64,000 nucleotides of DNA, taken from Luteipulveratus flavus (GTDB taxonomy: Bacteria > Actinomycetota > Actinomycetes > Actinomycetales > Dermatophilaceae). Below are positions 48,981 through 58,454 of this stretch, piece by piece (position 1 is the first letter of the stretch; every line of letters begins with the position of its first letter). The translations under genes were made by a program, and so were the position numbers. Where the stretch lies: NCBI RefSeq assembly GCF_029080175.1, contig NZ_JARFJC010000046.1. The stretch is one strand, 5' to 3'. The notes under the pieces are model-generated. The model saw only the letters and a program-made list of their open reading frames with translations. It was not told the DNA's origin and made no database searches.

Positions 48981-50198
48981 TCAGGTGCGCAGCGTGGCGA
49001 GGTGCTCGGCGATCCGGCCGATCGCCTCGGTGAGCATCTCCACGTCCGGGAGGGTCACCAGCCGGAAGTGGTCGGGCTCGGGCCAGTTGAAGCCGGTGCC
49101 GTGCGTGACCAGCAGCCTCTTGGACCGCAGCAGTCCGAGAACGAACTCCTCGTCGTCCCGGATGCCGTACACCTCGGGGTCCAGCCGGGGGAAGCAGTAC
49201 AACGCCCCCTGCGGCCGGACGCAGCTCACCCCGGGGATGTCGTTGAGCAGCTTGTACGCGGTCATGCTCTGCTCGTAGAACCGGCCACCGGGGACGATGA
49301 GGTCGTCGATCGACTGGTAGCCGCCCAGCGCGGTCTGGATGGCGTGCTGAGCCGGCACGTTGGCGCACATCCGCATGTTGGCCAGCAGGGTCAGGCCCTC
49401 GAGGAAGTCGGCCGCCAGGTGCTTCGGCCCGGAGATCATCAGCCAGCCGGCCCGGTAGCCGCACACGCGGTACGCCTTCGACAGACCGCTGAACGTCAGG
49501 CACAGCACGTCGTCACCCGCGAAGGTCGCGGTGTGGTGGTGCTGGAGCTCGTCGAACACGATCTTCTCGTAGATCTCGTCGCTGAAGACGACCAGGTCGT
49601 GCCGGCGTGCGAGGTCCACGAGGTCGCGGACCAGCTGCTCGGAGTAGACGGCGCCGGTCGGGTTGTTCGGGTTGATGATCACGATCGCCTGGGTGGCCGC
49701 GGTGATCTTGGACTCGATGTCCTCCAGGTCGGGCTGCCAGCCGTTGCTCTCGTCGCACAGGTAGTGCACCGGGGTGCCACCCGACAGCGTCACCGCTCCG
49801 GTCCACAGCGGGTAGTCCGGCGCGGGGACGAGGATCTCGTTCCCGTCGTCCACGAACGCCTGCAGCACCATCGTGATGAGCTCGGAGACGCCGTTGCCGA
49901 TGAACACGTCGTCGACGGCCGTGTCGCGCAGGCCTCGTCCCTGGTAGTACTGCGCGACGGCGGTCCGGGCCGAGTAGATGCCCTGTGAGTCGGAGTACCC
50001 CTGGGCGTCCGGCAGGTGATGGACCATGTCGGCGACGATCGCGTCGGGTGCCTCGAAGCCGAACGGAGCGGGGTTGCCGATGTTCAGCTTGAGGACCCGG
50101 TGGCCCTCGGCCTCGAGCCGCTGGGCCTCGACGAGGATCGGCCCCCGGACGTCGTACCGGACGTTCTTCAGCTTGTCGGACTGACGGATCTGGCGCAC
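48981..50198 (-). CDS. Pyridoxal phosphate-dependent aminotransferase (AlaA-like)
   Basis: Class I aminotransferase of 405 residues, fold type I. Conserved: LNIGNPAPFGF, GYSDSQGI, IGNGVSELI, PDYPLW, INPNNPTGAVY, and PLP lysine Lys241 in SGLSKAYRVCGYRAGW. Closest in pattern to AlaA/aspartate aminotransferases making alanine from pyruvate and glutamate; exact substrate is inferred. GTG start without a convincing ribosome site; a weak CAGGCT 6 bases before it could mean a leaderless start. Downstream of sbcC on the same strand but separated by 85 bases. Confidence 0.9.
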   Translation of the reverse strand: MRQIRQSDKLKNVRYDVRGPILVEAQRLEAEGHRVLKLNIGNPAPFGFEAPDAIVADMVHHLPDAQGYSDSQGIYSARTAVAQYYQGRGLRDTAVDDVFIGNGVSELITMVLQAFVDDGNEILVPAPDYPLWTGAVTLSGGTPVHYLCDESNGWQPDLEDIESKITAATQAIVIINPNNPTGAVYSEQLVRDLVDLARRHDLVVFSDEIYEKIVFDELQHHHTATFAGDDVLCLTFSGLSKAYRVCGYRAGWLMISGPKHLAADFLEGLTLLANMRMCANVPAQHAIQTALGGYQSIDDLIVPGGRFYEQSMTAYKLLNDIPGVSCVRPQGALYCFPRLDPEVYGIRDDEEFVLGLLRSKRLLVTHGTGFNWPEPDHFRLVTLPDVEMLTEAIGRIAEHLATLRT

Positions 50199-50283
50199 GT
50201 GGCCAGCCTGGCACAGCCGTCGTCGCGCGGGTCGGTGCCGTCCGAGGGACGACCGCGGCCGGGTCTGGTGGAGGACGCCGCGG

Positions 50284-53200
50284 TCACGCTGCCGACTCGC
50301 CGCCCACGTGCACCGAGACCGTCGAGCCGGACTCCGTCTTCGACACGGCGATCCGGGCGGGTACGCGCTGGCGCAGCTCGGCGACGTGACTCACGATCCC
50401 GACGCTGCGGCCACCCGCGCGCAGCGTGTCCAGCACCTGCATCACCTGCTCCAGGCTCTGCTCGTCCAGGGAGCCGAACCCCTCGTCGACGAACAGCGTC
50501 TCCAGCTCGATGCCGCCGGACTCCTGGCGGACGGCCTCACCGAGACCGAGAGCCAGGGCGAGCGAGGCGAGGAACGCCTCCCCACCGGACAATGTGGCCG
50601 TGTCGCGGCTCCGGCCGGTCCAGGCGTCCTGGACCACGAGGCCGAGGCCGCTGCGCAGGCCGCCCTTGGCGCGGGCGTCGGAGTGCGCGAGCTCGTAGCG
50701 CCCGTCGGTCATCGTGCCGAGCCGCTCGTTGGCCAGCCGGGTGACCTCCTCCAGCCGAGCGGCGAGGACGTAGGAGGAGAGCCGCATCCGGCGTACGTTG
50801 TCGCCGCCGCCGTTCATGGTGTCGGCGAGCGTGGCGACCGACTCCAGCTCGGTCTCCACCGGCTGACCCGCCCGGATCGCGTCGAGCAGGTCGCGGGCCA
50901 CGTCGCCCAGCCGTCCGGCCGCTCGCTGGGACGTCGCCATCACCGACCGCGCGGCGCGAGCCCGGGCGACGGCCGTGTCGGTGGCGGCGCCGAGGTCGTC
51001 GAGCGCGGGCGGCTCCTGCTGCTCGGCCGTACGGACCTCGGGCTGGTCCAGCACCGCCAGGGCACGCTCACGTCCGGCGTGATGCCGACGCAGCTGCTCC
51101 TCCAGGGTGTCCCGGCGGCTCTGGTCCCGCCAGGCCCGATGCGCGTCCTCGACCGTCTCGAAGCCGTGCTCGTCGACCAGAGCGGTCAGGTCCGCGTGCG
51201 CCCGGTCCGCTGCGGCCGTCAGGGCATCGGCGGTCGTCCGCGCCGCGCGGGCCCGCTCGACGGCGCGGACGACGGCGGCATGGGCGGCCTCGGCGTCCCG
51301 CAGCCCGGTGGTCCACGGCTCCGACTCGTCGTCGGCGGGGTCCGGTGCGTGCTGTACGCAGGGGCACGAGCCACCATGCTCGTCCAGCAGCTCGCGCAGC
51401 CGCCGGTCGAGCTCGGACCGGCGAGCCAGGGCGGCATCGTGCTCTGCGCGTCGTACGGCGACCTGCTGGTCGACCTGCTCGCGCCGCGCGTCGAGCCCGG
51501 TCAGCGCGCGCTGCCCGGTAGCGATCCGGTCGATGATCGAGGCGAGCTCCGCGGCCGACCGCTGCGCCGCCCCGACCGCGGACGAGGCCTCCTCGAGCAG
51601 CCGCGCCACGCGCGCTGCGGACGGCAGGTCGTCGCCGGCCTCGGCGCCGAGCTCCCGCCAGTCGCGCTCCAGCCGTTCCCGTGCTGCCGTCAGCGCCGAC
51701 TCCGCACCGGCCTGACGGGCGGTGGCCTCCCGCAAGGCTGCGCCGGCGAGCTCGGACACCGCCTCCGCCGCGTCGATCGTCTCCGCGGACAGGTCGATCA
51801 GGGGCAGCGAGGCGGGCGCGGGGTGCTCCTCGGCACCGCACACCGGGCACGGCTGCCCGCGACGCAGGTCCAGGGCGAGGCTCGCCGCGACGTGCTCCAG
51901 CCGGAGCGACCGCATCCGCAGCACGTCCTTCTCGGCGGTCGCGAAACGCTCGCCCGCGACCCGGACGGCCGTCCCCGCCTGCTCGGCTGCCGAGCCGGCG
52001 TGGGTCCACGCCTCGCGCGCCAGGTGCACCCGTTCGACCGCGGACCGACGGTGGCGCGCCGAGTCGACAGCCACTGCCTGCTCCGTCAGGACCTCGTGCT
52101 CCCGCTCGAGCCCGGTCAGGGTCCCCTGGAGCCTGGCGAGCTCCGTACCGATCTCCGCCCGCTCGGCCTCCAGACGTCGTACCGCGTCGGCCGAGGACGT
52201 CGCCAGCCTGCGCGCCTCCTCGACCTCCTGCGCGGCCGGTCGGGCCGCGCGCAAGAGCTCACCGGCCGCGGCCAACGCCTCCCACTGACCGTCATCGTCC
52301 GAGGACAGGTGAGGCGCCACTGCCCGCAACGACTCCTCCGAGACCTGCAGGGCCACGTCCGCACGATCACGCTCGTCAGCCGCCCGCGCCGCCGTCCGAC
52401 GGCTGGGCTCCACCGCCGCGGCGCGCCGCGCACGGGTGAGCTCGTGCTGGTGCTCCTGCGCCCACCCGGCGCGCGCGTCGTGGTCGGCGAGCACCGCCCG
52501 CGCACTCAGCGCCTGCGCCTGCAACGCCTGCAGCCGCCGTGCGGCGGACAGATGCTCGCGGGCGCGCTCGGCATCGGACTCCGCGCGCTCGGCTGTCGCC
52601 ATCGCCGCGTCGGCACCGGCGGACGCCCGGCGCAGCTCCTGCTCGAGCGCGGCGGGCAGCGCGTCGGTCGCGAGCTCACTCCACGGTGGGGCGTCCTCGT
52701 CGAGGTGCGGCAGGTCGCTCAGCACCGACTCCAGCACACGCAGCTCCTCGCGGACCCGTTGCCGCGCGTCGACCGCAGCCGCGTTCAGCGTGCGGCGGCG
52801 TGCGGCCACCCAGTCCTCCAGGTCGGCGAAGCGCTGCACGTCGAACAGCCGGCGCAGCACGGCGCCCCGGTCCTCCGGCTTGGCCTGCAGGAAGGCGGCG
52901 AACTGCCCCTGCGGCAGCAGGACGACCTGCGCGAACTGCTCCAGGCCCATCCCGAGGGCCTGCTCGACCGCGTCCCCGACCTCGTCCAGCCGGGTGCTGA
53001 CCGCCGTCCAGCGGCCGTCGACGCGTTCCTGCAGGACGACCTTGGCGTGGCGACGCGTCATGCCCTCCCCGCGCTTCTTGGGGGCCAGGTGCTCGGGCGT
53101 GCGTTCGATGTGCAGGCGCCGTCCGCCGACCGTGATCTCCAGCGAGACCTTGGGTACGGCGCCCGGGGCCGCGTGGTCGCTGCGCAGGCTCTCGCGGTGC

Positions 53201-53385
53201 CCGCGGCGCAGGCCGGGCACCTGTCCGAACAGGGCGAAGCAGATCGCGTCGAGGATGGTCGACTTGCCGGCACCGGTCGGCCCATGGATGAGGTGCAGGC
53301 CGTGGCCGGACAGGGTGTCGAAGTCGATGGACTCGGGTCCGGGGAAGGGACCGAACGCCTCGATGCGCAGGTGGTGCAGCCTCAC
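50284..53385 (-). CDS. sbcC: Exonuclease SbcC
   Basis: SMC-like ATPase subunit of the SbcCD (Rad50-Mre11 type) nuclease that opens hairpins and processes double-strand ends. 1033 residues: Walker A GPTGAGKST at 35-43, long coiled coils, the zinc hook CPVC at 513-516 exactly mid-protein, and C-terminal ABC signature LSGGEAFLASLALALGL with FVDEGFGSLD. A further CPC cluster lies near 674 in the second coil, unusual but of unknown meaning. The GTG overlaps the sbcD stop by 4 bases (GTGA); the long open frame upstream is a shadow of sbcD. Confidence 0.95.
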   Translation of the reverse strand: MRLHHLRIEAFGPFPGPESIDFDTLSGHGLHLIHGPTGAGKSTILDAICFALFGQVPGLRRGHRESLRSDHAAPGAVPKVSLEITVGGRRLHIERTPEHLAPKKRGEGMTRRHAKVVLQERVDGRWTAVSTRLDEVGDAVEQALGMGLEQFAQVVLLPQGQFAAFLQAKPEDRGAVLRRLFDVQRFADLEDWVAARRRTLNAAAVDARQRVREELRVLESVLSDLPHLDEDAPPWSELATDALPAALEQELRRASAGADAAMATAERAESDAERAREHLSAARRLQALQAQALSARAVLADHDARAGWAQEHQHELTRARRAAAVEPSRRTAARAADERDRADVALQVSEESLRAVAPHLSSDDDGQWEALAAAGELLRAARPAAQEVEEARRLATSSADAVRRLEAERAEIGTELARLQGTLTGLEREHEVLTEQAVAVDSARHRRSAVERVHLAREAWTHAGSAAEQAGTAVRVAGERFATAEKDVLRMRSLRLEHVAASLALDLRRGQPCPVCGAEEHPAPASLPLIDLSAETIDAAEAVSELAGAALREATARQAGAESALTAARERLERDWRELGAEAGDDLPSAARVARLLEEASSAVGAAQRSAAELASIIDRIATGQRALTGLDARREQVDQQVAVRRAEHDAALARRSELDRRLRELLDEHGGSCPCVQHAPDPADDESEPWTTGLRDAEAAHAAVVRAVERARAARTTADALTAAADRAHADLTALVDEHGFETVEDAHRAWRDQSRRDTLEEQLRRHHAGRERALAVLDQPEVRTAEQQEPPALDDLGAATDTAVARARAARSVMATSQRAAGRLGDVARDLLDAIRAGQPVETELESVATLADTMNGGGDNVRRMRLSSYVLAARLEEVTRLANERLGTMTDGRYELAHSDARAKGGLRSGLGLVVQDAWTGRSRDTATLSGGEAFLASLALALGLGEAVRQESGGIELETLFVDEGFGSLDEQSLEQVMQVLDTLRAGGRSVGIVSHVAELRQRVPARIAVSKTESGSTVSVHVGGESAA

Positions 53386-54563
53386 GCCGCGCCGCTCCGT
53401 CCCCGCCCGACGTCCGCGACGTGACCCTCGTCGTCCTTGCGCCGCCGCGCCCGCCCCGCGGCGGCGAGTCCGTCGCGGACGACGTCGCGCTCGTGGTCGG
53501 TGGCGGGGACACCCTCGCGGACGTGCTCGAGGAAGTCGCAGCACAGGTCGAGGTCGGACCGGCCGCGGGTGCGCTCGGCGTACGTGCGGACGTCCGACCC
53601 CGAGCCCGGGCTGTCGAACAGCAGCTGCAGCGTGTGCGGGAAGCGCGAGCGGACGCGGTCCATGGCCCCCCGCGGACGGACGGCGTCGGTCAGCGTGACC
53701 TGGCACCAGGCGTCCTCGGCGTCCCGATACACGTCGGCGCTCAGCAGGTCGTCGAGCTCTCCGCGCAGCCGGCGCAGCGGGCGCTCGACCGGTGCTTCGA
53801 CGAACTCGTGCGACGCCGTTGCGCCGCTGAGGTCGACCAGCCAGGACCCCTTCACGTGGGTCGTCTCGCTGAACGACATCGCGACCGGTGAGCCGCTGTA
53901 GCGCACGTGGTCGCGCGGCTGCTGGGCGCCGTGGAGGTGGCCGAGGGCGACGTGGTCGACGCCGTCGAACACCTCGACCGGGACGGCGCCCATCCCGCCG
54001 ACGCTGATGTCCCGCTCGGAGTCCGACGTGGTCGCCCCGGTGACGAACGCGTGCGCCATGGCCACCGACCGCCCGGGTCGCCGTGCCGCGTCGATCCGGA
54101 TCCGCTCCATCACGCGCCGCAGCACAGCCGCGTGGGTGGTCTCCTCGCAGCCCAGCTCCTCGGCGACGAGCGACGGTTCGAGGAACGGGATGGGGTAGAC
54201 GTGCGTGTCACCGACGGTCACGGGGACGCCGACGGACGCCAGCGTCGTACGGATGTGCACCCCGGACGGCTCCATGACGCGGGCGCCGAACCCCAGCCGG
54301 GTGGCGGAGTCGTGGTTACCGCTGGAGACGATCACCTGCACACCCGCGGCCTGCAGGCGGACCAGCGCGTCGTCCAGCAGGGCGACGGTGTCGGGACCGG
54401 GCAGGGCCCGGTCGTACACGTCGCCGGCGACGAGCACCGCATCGACCCGCTCGGCCCGGACGAGCTCGACGAGGTGGTCGAGGTAGCGCGCCTGTGCACC
54501 GAGCAGCCCCGCACCGTGGAAGGACCGTCCCAGATGCCAGTCGGAGGTGTGAACGAAGCGCAC
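53382..54563 (-). CDS. sbcD: Exonuclease SbcD (Mre11-type nuclease)
   Basis: Calcineurin-like two-metal nuclease subunit of SbcCD. The 393 residues contain the phosphoesterase motifs in order: TSDWHLGRSF (Asp8, His10), AGDVYDR, SSGNHDS, MAHAFV and LGHLHG, then a capping domain that binds SbcC. The last 40 residues are basic. GTG start: TAACCT (54576-54571) ends 7 bases before it with no ribosome site, implying a leaderless sbcDC transcript. Divergent from the glutamate-cysteine ligase family gene. No SOS box was seen here. Confidence 0.95.
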   Translation of the reverse strand: MRFVHTSDWHLGRSFHGAGLLGAQARYLDHLVELVRAERVDAVLVAGDVYDRALPGPDTVALLDDALVRLQAAGVQVIVSSGNHDSATRLGFGARVMEPSGVHIRTTLASVGVPVTVGDTHVYPIPFLEPSLVAEELGCEETTHAAVLRRVMERIRIDAARRPGRSVAMAHAFVTGATTSDSERDISVGGMGAVPVEVFDGVDHVALGHLHGAQQPRDHVRYSGSPVAMSFSETTHVKGSWLVDLSGATASHEFVEAPVERPLRRLRGELDDLLSADVYRDAEDAWCQVTLTDAVRPRGAMDRVRSRFPHTLQLLFDSPGSGSDVRTYAERTRGRSDLDLCCDFLEHVREGVPATDHERDVVRDGLAAAGRARRRKDDEGHVADVGRGRSGAA

Positions 54564-54663
54564 GCCGGGCAGGTTATGAGCAACGACCGACAAGGACGGG
54601 CACGCCACGCGGCGTGCTCTCGAACGAGTGACACGGCGGCGGCCGTGTGATGGGGTGTGCGCC

Positions 54664-56145
54664 ATGGGCGAGGACGTCAGCAGTACGTCGTACACACGCG
54701 AGCAGCGCCAGCGCTACCGCGAGAAGGTCAGGCAGAACCTCGACGTGTTCGAGCGGATGCTGACCACCAGCAGCTTCGAGTTCGACCGGCCCCTCACGGG
54801 GATGGAGATCGAGCTCAACCTGGTGGACTCGGCGTACCAACCGACCATGACCAACGCCGACGTGCTGGAGACGATCGCCGATCCGGACTACCAGACCGAG
54901 CTCGGGCAGTACAACATCGAGCTGAACGTCAACCCCCGGCCGCTGCCGGGCAAGGCGGCGCTGGAGCTCGAGGACGACCTGCGCAGGAGCCTCAACCGGG
55001 CCGAGAGCATGGCCAACCGCACCGGTGCGCACATCGTGATGATCGGGATCCTCCCGACGCTGATGCCCGAGCACTTCACGACCGAGTGGATGAGTGCGAA
55101 CGCCCGGTACGCCGCGCTGAACGAGGCGATCTTCGCCGCGCGTGGCGAGGACCTGTGGATCGACCTCGAGGGGCCCACGGGCGAGCGGCTCGCGACGTAC
55201 GCCGACTCGATCGCGCCGGAGTCGGCGTGCACCTCGGTGCAGCTGCACCTGCAGGTCCAGCCCCAGGAGTTCGCCGCCCACTGGAACGCCGCGCAGGCGC
55301 TCTCCTCGATCCAGCTCGCGGTCGGCGCGAACTCGCCGTACTTCTTCGGCAAGCAGCTGTGGCACGAGAGCCGCGTCGAGATCTTCCAGCAGGCGACCGA
55401 CACCCGCGCGGAGGAGCTGAAGAACCAGGGCGTCCGCCCCCGGGTCTGGTTCGGCGAGCGCTGGATCACCTCAATCTTCGACCTGTTCGAGGAGAACGTG
55501 CGCTACTACCCGGCGCTGCTGCCGGAGACCAGCGACGAGGACCCGGTCGCGCTGATGGAGGCGGGGGAGGCGCCGCAGCTGGCCGAGCTGCGCCTGCACA
55601 ACGGCACGGTCTACCGCTGGAACCGCCCGATCTACGACATCGTCGGCGGTCGTCCGCACCTGCGCGTCGAGAACCGCGTGCTGCCGGCCGGGCCGACCAT
55701 CATCGACTGCCTCGCCAACTCCGCGTTCTACTACGGCGTGGTCCGGATGCTCGCCGAGAGCGACCGCCCGATCTGGACCCGGATGAGCTTCGCGGCCGCT
55801 GAGGAGAACTTCCGGCAGGCCGCGCGCCGGGGCATCGAGTCGCGGGTCTACTGGCCCGGGTTCGGCGAGGTGCCGACGGACGAGCTCGTCCTGCGGCACC
55901 TGCTCCCGCTGGCGCACGAGGGGCTGGACCGGTGGGGCGTCGCACCCGAGGTCCGCGACCGCTTCCTCGGGGTGCTGGAGGACCGGTGCCGGCAGGGGCG
56001 AAACGGCGCGTCCTGGCAGATCGCCTGCGTCGACGCGCTGGAGGAGCGGGGCAAGGACCGGCCCACTGCGCTGCGCGGGATGCTGGAGCGCTACGTCGAG
56101 GGCATGCACAGCAACGAGCCGGTGCACACCTGGCCGCTGCCGTAA
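54664..56145 (+). CDS. Glutamate--cysteine ligase family protein (GCS2 type)
   Basis: ATP-grasp-like carboxylate-amine ligase of the GCS2 family, 493 residues. Conserved TGMEIELNLVD near 40-50, LGQYNIELNVNPRPL, SVQLHLQVQPQEF, ANSPYFFG and RVENRVLPAGPTI match the family's glutamate and metal-binding segments. Actinobacteria generally use mycothiol, so the product may be gamma-glutamylcysteine for ergothioneine (EgtA-like) or another gamma-glutamyl amide; this cannot be decided here. ATG at 54664 fits homology; GATGGGG upstream is a weak ribosome site. Convergent with the phosphatase gene 4 bases away. Confidence 0.85.
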   Translation: MGEDVSSTSYTREQRQRYREKVRQNLDVFERMLTTSSFEFDRPLTGMEIELNLVDSAYQPTMTNADVLETIADPDYQTELGQYNIELNVNPRPLPGKAALELEDDLRRSLNRAESMANRTGAHIVMIGILPTLMPEHFTTEWMSANARYAALNEAIFAARGEDLWIDLEGPTGERLATYADSIAPESACTSVQLHLQVQPQEFAAHWNAAQALSSIQLAVGANSPYFFGKQLWHESRVEIFQQATDTRAEELKNQGVRPRVWFGERWITSIFDLFEENVRYYPALLPETSDEDPVALMEAGEAPQLAELRLHNGTVYRWNRPIYDIVGGRPHLRVENRVLPAGPTIIDCLANSAFYYGVVRMLAESDRPIWTRMSFAAAEENFRQAARRGIESRVYWPGFGEVPTDELVLRHLLPLAHEGLDRWGVAPEVRDRFLGVLEDRCRQGRNGASWQIACVDALEERGKDRPTALRGMLERYVEGMHSNEPVHTWPLP

Positions 56146-56149
56146 CGCC

Positions 56150-56758
56150 TCAGGTCACGCGGTTCCAGACGTCGATCGTCGGGACGCCGTGGTGCTCGCC
56201 CAGGACGCTGACCGAGCCGGCGTCCAACGAGATCTTGGCTCCGAAGCGGGGCTGCTCGCGCAACCAGACCGTGGTCAGGATGCGCAGCAGGTGCCCGTGG
56301 GCGACCAGGACGACGTCTCCGCGGTGCAGGTCCGGCCACACCCGGTTCAGGACGTGGCTGGCGCGCGCGGCGACGTCCTCGACGGTCTCGCCGGGCGTCT
56401 TCCCCGGGGCGACGCCGTACCTGAAGATCTCCCACTGGTAGCCCAGCTGCTCGCGCACCTGCGGTGTGGTGAGCCCCTCGTAGGCGCCGTAGTCCCACTC
56501 GCGCAGGTCGTCGTCGATGCGCACGTCACGCAGCCCGGCCAGCTCGGCGGTCCGCCGGGCGCGGGTCATCGGCGAGCAGTACACCGACACGACGTCGTAC
56601 GCCGTGAGCAGCGCGGCGGTCTGGCGCGCGGCTTCCTCACCGACCGGTGTCAGGGGCACGTCGGTGGTGCCGGTGTGCTGGCCCGACCTGCTCCACTCCG
56701 TCTCGCCGTGGCGAAGCAGGACGAGGCGGCCCTGGGGGAAGGTCGGTTCGGCGCTCAC
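56150..56758 (-). CDS. Histidine phosphatase family protein
   Basis: Phosphoglycerate-mutase-like phosphatase of 202 residues. The catalytic LLRHGETEW (Arg16, His17) opens the protein, followed by TRARRTAEL, a second arginine in the DLREWDYGAYEG motif, and the second catalytic His in VAHGHLLR. Members act on small phosphates or act like CobC/GpmB; the substrate is unknown. TAGCCT (56772-56767) ends 8 bases before the GTG start. Divergent from the OsmC gene, 30 bases away. Confidence 0.9.
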   Translation of the reverse strand: MSAEPTFPQGRLVLLRHGETEWSRSGQHTGTTDVPLTPVGEEAARQTAALLTAYDVVSVYCSPMTRARRTAELAGLRDVRIDDDLREWDYGAYEGLTTPQVREQLGYQWEIFRYGVAPGKTPGETVEDVAARASHVLNRVWPDLHRGDVVLVAHGHLLRILTTVWLREQPRFGAKISLDAGSVSVLGEHHGVPTIDVWNRVT

Positions 56759-56788
56759 ACTCTCGGAGGCTACTGGCAGGGTGGCCTC

Positions 56789-57220
56789 ATGACGACCCAG
56801 AGCTCGCACCGTTCGATCTCCCTGTCCCGCGACTCCGCCGGGCGGTTCACGGCGACGAACACCCGTGGCGGCACCCTGTCCTTCGGCAGCGGCGCGGACG
56901 ACGACTTCACTCCCGTCGAGCTGCTGCTCACCGCGATCGCCGGGTGCTCCGCGATCGACGTCGACATCCTCACCAGCCGCCGCAGCGAGCCGGACACCTT
57001 CCGGGTGACGGCGGAGGGGGAGAAGCTGCGCGACGAGCAGGGCAACCACATGGGCCCGATCACCGTGACCTTCGAGGTGACGTTCCCGCAGGGTGAGGCC
57101 GGCGACCAGGCCCGCACCGTGCTGCCCGACGCGGCTCGGCAGTCGCACGAACGCCTGTGCACCGTCTCGCGCACGGTCATGCTGCCGACCGAGCTCACCA
57201 CCACGGTCGCCACCGGCTGA
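56789..57220 (+). CDS. OsmC family peroxiredoxin-like protein
   Basis: Thiol-dependent hydroperoxide-reducing family (143 residues). The two conserved cysteines are Cys53 in AIAGCSAID and Cys124 in ERLCTVSRTV, in the normal OsmC/YhfA spacing; the strand FTPVELLLTAIAGC is typical. A role against organic peroxides is inferred from family. CAGGG upstream of the ATG is a weak ribosome site. Followed by a small hairpin. Confidence 0.88.
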   Translation: MTTQSSHRSISLSRDSAGRFTATNTRGGTLSFGSGADDDFTPVELLLTAIAGCSAIDVDILTSRRSEPDTFRVTAEGEKLRDEQGNHMGPITVTFEVTFPQGEAGDQARTVLPDAARQSHERLCTVSRTVMLPTELTTTVATG

Positions 57221-57253
57221 CCCCGTATCCACATCCCGCAGCGGCGAGGGACC

Positions 57254-57273
57254 CGTTTCCACAACCGGAAACG
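57254..57273 (+). terminator. Small hairpin after the OsmC gene
   Basis: CGTTTCC (57254-57260) pairs with GGAAACG (57267-57273) over a 6-base loop, between the OsmC and SRPBCC genes. Short, so only a possible terminator. Confidence 0.4.
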
Positions 57274-57335
57274 CGCTCGCGCGCGGTGGTGCGCCTCCCG
57301 GCAGACTGTGAGCCGCCTGAGGGAGGAAGGGTGAC

Positions 57336-57782
57336 ATGCCTGCTGACGACGTCGTGCTGTCGTACGACCTGCCGGTGCCTGCGCGCCGCGCGTTCTACCT
57401 GTACGTGGACCGCATCGGCCGCTGGTGGCCCGGCACCTACACCAACGATCCGGCGGCGTACGACCGCGTGGTCATCGAGCCCCGAGTGGGCGGCCGGGTG
57501 CTCGCGCGGTACACCGGCGGACATGCCGAGGACTGGGGCACGGTCCGGCACCTCGATCCGGCGGGCGCGCTCGAGCACAGCTTCAACCTCTCGCACCGCA
57601 GCGGGGTGCCCAGCGTCATCCGGGTGGAGTTCTCCGACCACGACTCCGGCTCACGGATGCGCTTCCGGCACACCGGGTGGAACCGCGACAACTCCACCGA
57701 CCGGCACCGCTTCAACGACTGGCCCTTGGTGCTGTCCGGCTACGTCGACCACGTCCGCCGAGCCGCCGCACATCAGGACTGA
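57336..57782 (+). CDS. SRPBCC (AHSA1-like) domain protein
   Basis: A 148-residue START/SRPBCC-fold protein, a single hydrophobic-cavity domain. It shows the typical opening VLSYDLPVPARRAFYLYVD-RIGRWW with the conserved double Trp, PRVGGRVLARY, the WGTVRHLDPAGALEHSF strand and the late helix region WPLVLSGYVDHV. Such proteins bind small hydrophobic ligands or act as activators; no ligand can be named. A very good GAGGGAGGAAGGG precedes the ATG. Its 3' end overlaps the convergent GNAT gene by 10 bases. Confidence 0.87.
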   Translation: MPADDVVLSYDLPVPARRAFYLYVDRIGRWWPGTYTNDPAAYDRVVIEPRVGGRVLARYTGGHAEDWGTVRHLDPAGALEHSFNLSHRSGVPSVIRVEFSDHDSGSRMRFRHTGWNRDNSTDRHRFNDWPLVLSGYVDHVRRAAAHQD

Positions 57783-58396
57783 GCGGGCGAGCGCACGAAG
57801 AGCTGGACCGACCCGACAGGGACGAAGCCGGCGGCGAGGAAGGTTCGCAGTGCCCGAGCGTTGCCGGGAGCCACGGCTGCGGCGACGGGGCCGCCGATGC
57901 TCGCGACGGCCGCCGTGATCAGAGCTCTGCCGTCGCCGTCGGCCGTCTCGACGCCGATCTCGGGCAGGCCGGCGATCCCGCGGCCGACGGTCACCAGACC
58001 GTCGCCCCGCGCCTGGCCGAGCACCCGGACGTCGTGGCGAACCCGTTGCGCGAGCGCGGCTCTGGGATGCTGCGCCCGGTCGGACCGGGCGACCAGCTCG
58101 ATCTCGGTCGTCGCGCCGCCGGGGTGCAGGAGCAGCGCGTCGAGGCAGTCCACCCAGCCGTCTCCGACCAGACCGGCGAGGACCCGCGGGTCGTGCGCGC
58201 CGCCGTACCCGTCCAGCCGCTCCCGCGGCAGCCGGTCCACCAGGTCGTCGCGAACGGCGACGTACGCGTGCCCGGTCAGCGCGACGACCGCCTCCACCTG
58301 CGGGTGCCACGGTCGGACCAGGTCCCACCCTCCGTCGACCTGCGGGTAGGTGCCGTCCAGGGTGGCGAGCAGTGCCTGCTGCAGGTCGAGGCTCAT
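57773..58396 (-). CDS. GNAT-family N-acetyltransferase
   Basis: Predicted acetyl-CoA-dependent acetyltransferase of 207 residues. The GNAT fold is best seen at the C-terminal end (LPEIGVETADGDGRALITAA, AVAPGNARALRTFLAAGFVPVGS), where the N-A-R-A-L-R helix and the final beta strand match motif B. The N-terminal half is variable. ATG at 58396 is chosen; a GTG 14 codons upstream is possible. Substrate unknown. Divergent from the YciO/Sua5 gene. Confidence 0.78.
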   Translation of the reverse strand: MSLDLQQALLATLDGTYPQVDGGWDLVRPWHPQVEAVVALTGHAYVAVRDDLVDRLPRERLDGYGGAHDPRVLAGLVGDGWVDCLDALLLHPGGATTEIELVARSDRAQHPRAALAQRVRHDVRVLGQARGDGLVTVGRGIAGLPEIGVETADGDGRALITAAVASIGGPVAAAVAPGNARALRTFLAAGFVPVGSVQLFVRSPAQS

Positions 58397-58442
58397 GCCC
58401 CCAGCGTCGCAGCCGATCTGGTCTCGCACCCGGTCCACCTCT

Positions 58443-58448
58443 TACGGT
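58443..58448 (+). promoter_or_regulatory. -10 hexamer for the leaderless YciO/Sua5 gene
   Basis: TACGGT ends 6 bases before the ATG at 58455; no ribosome site. Confidence 0.5.
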
Positions 58449-58454
58449 GACGCC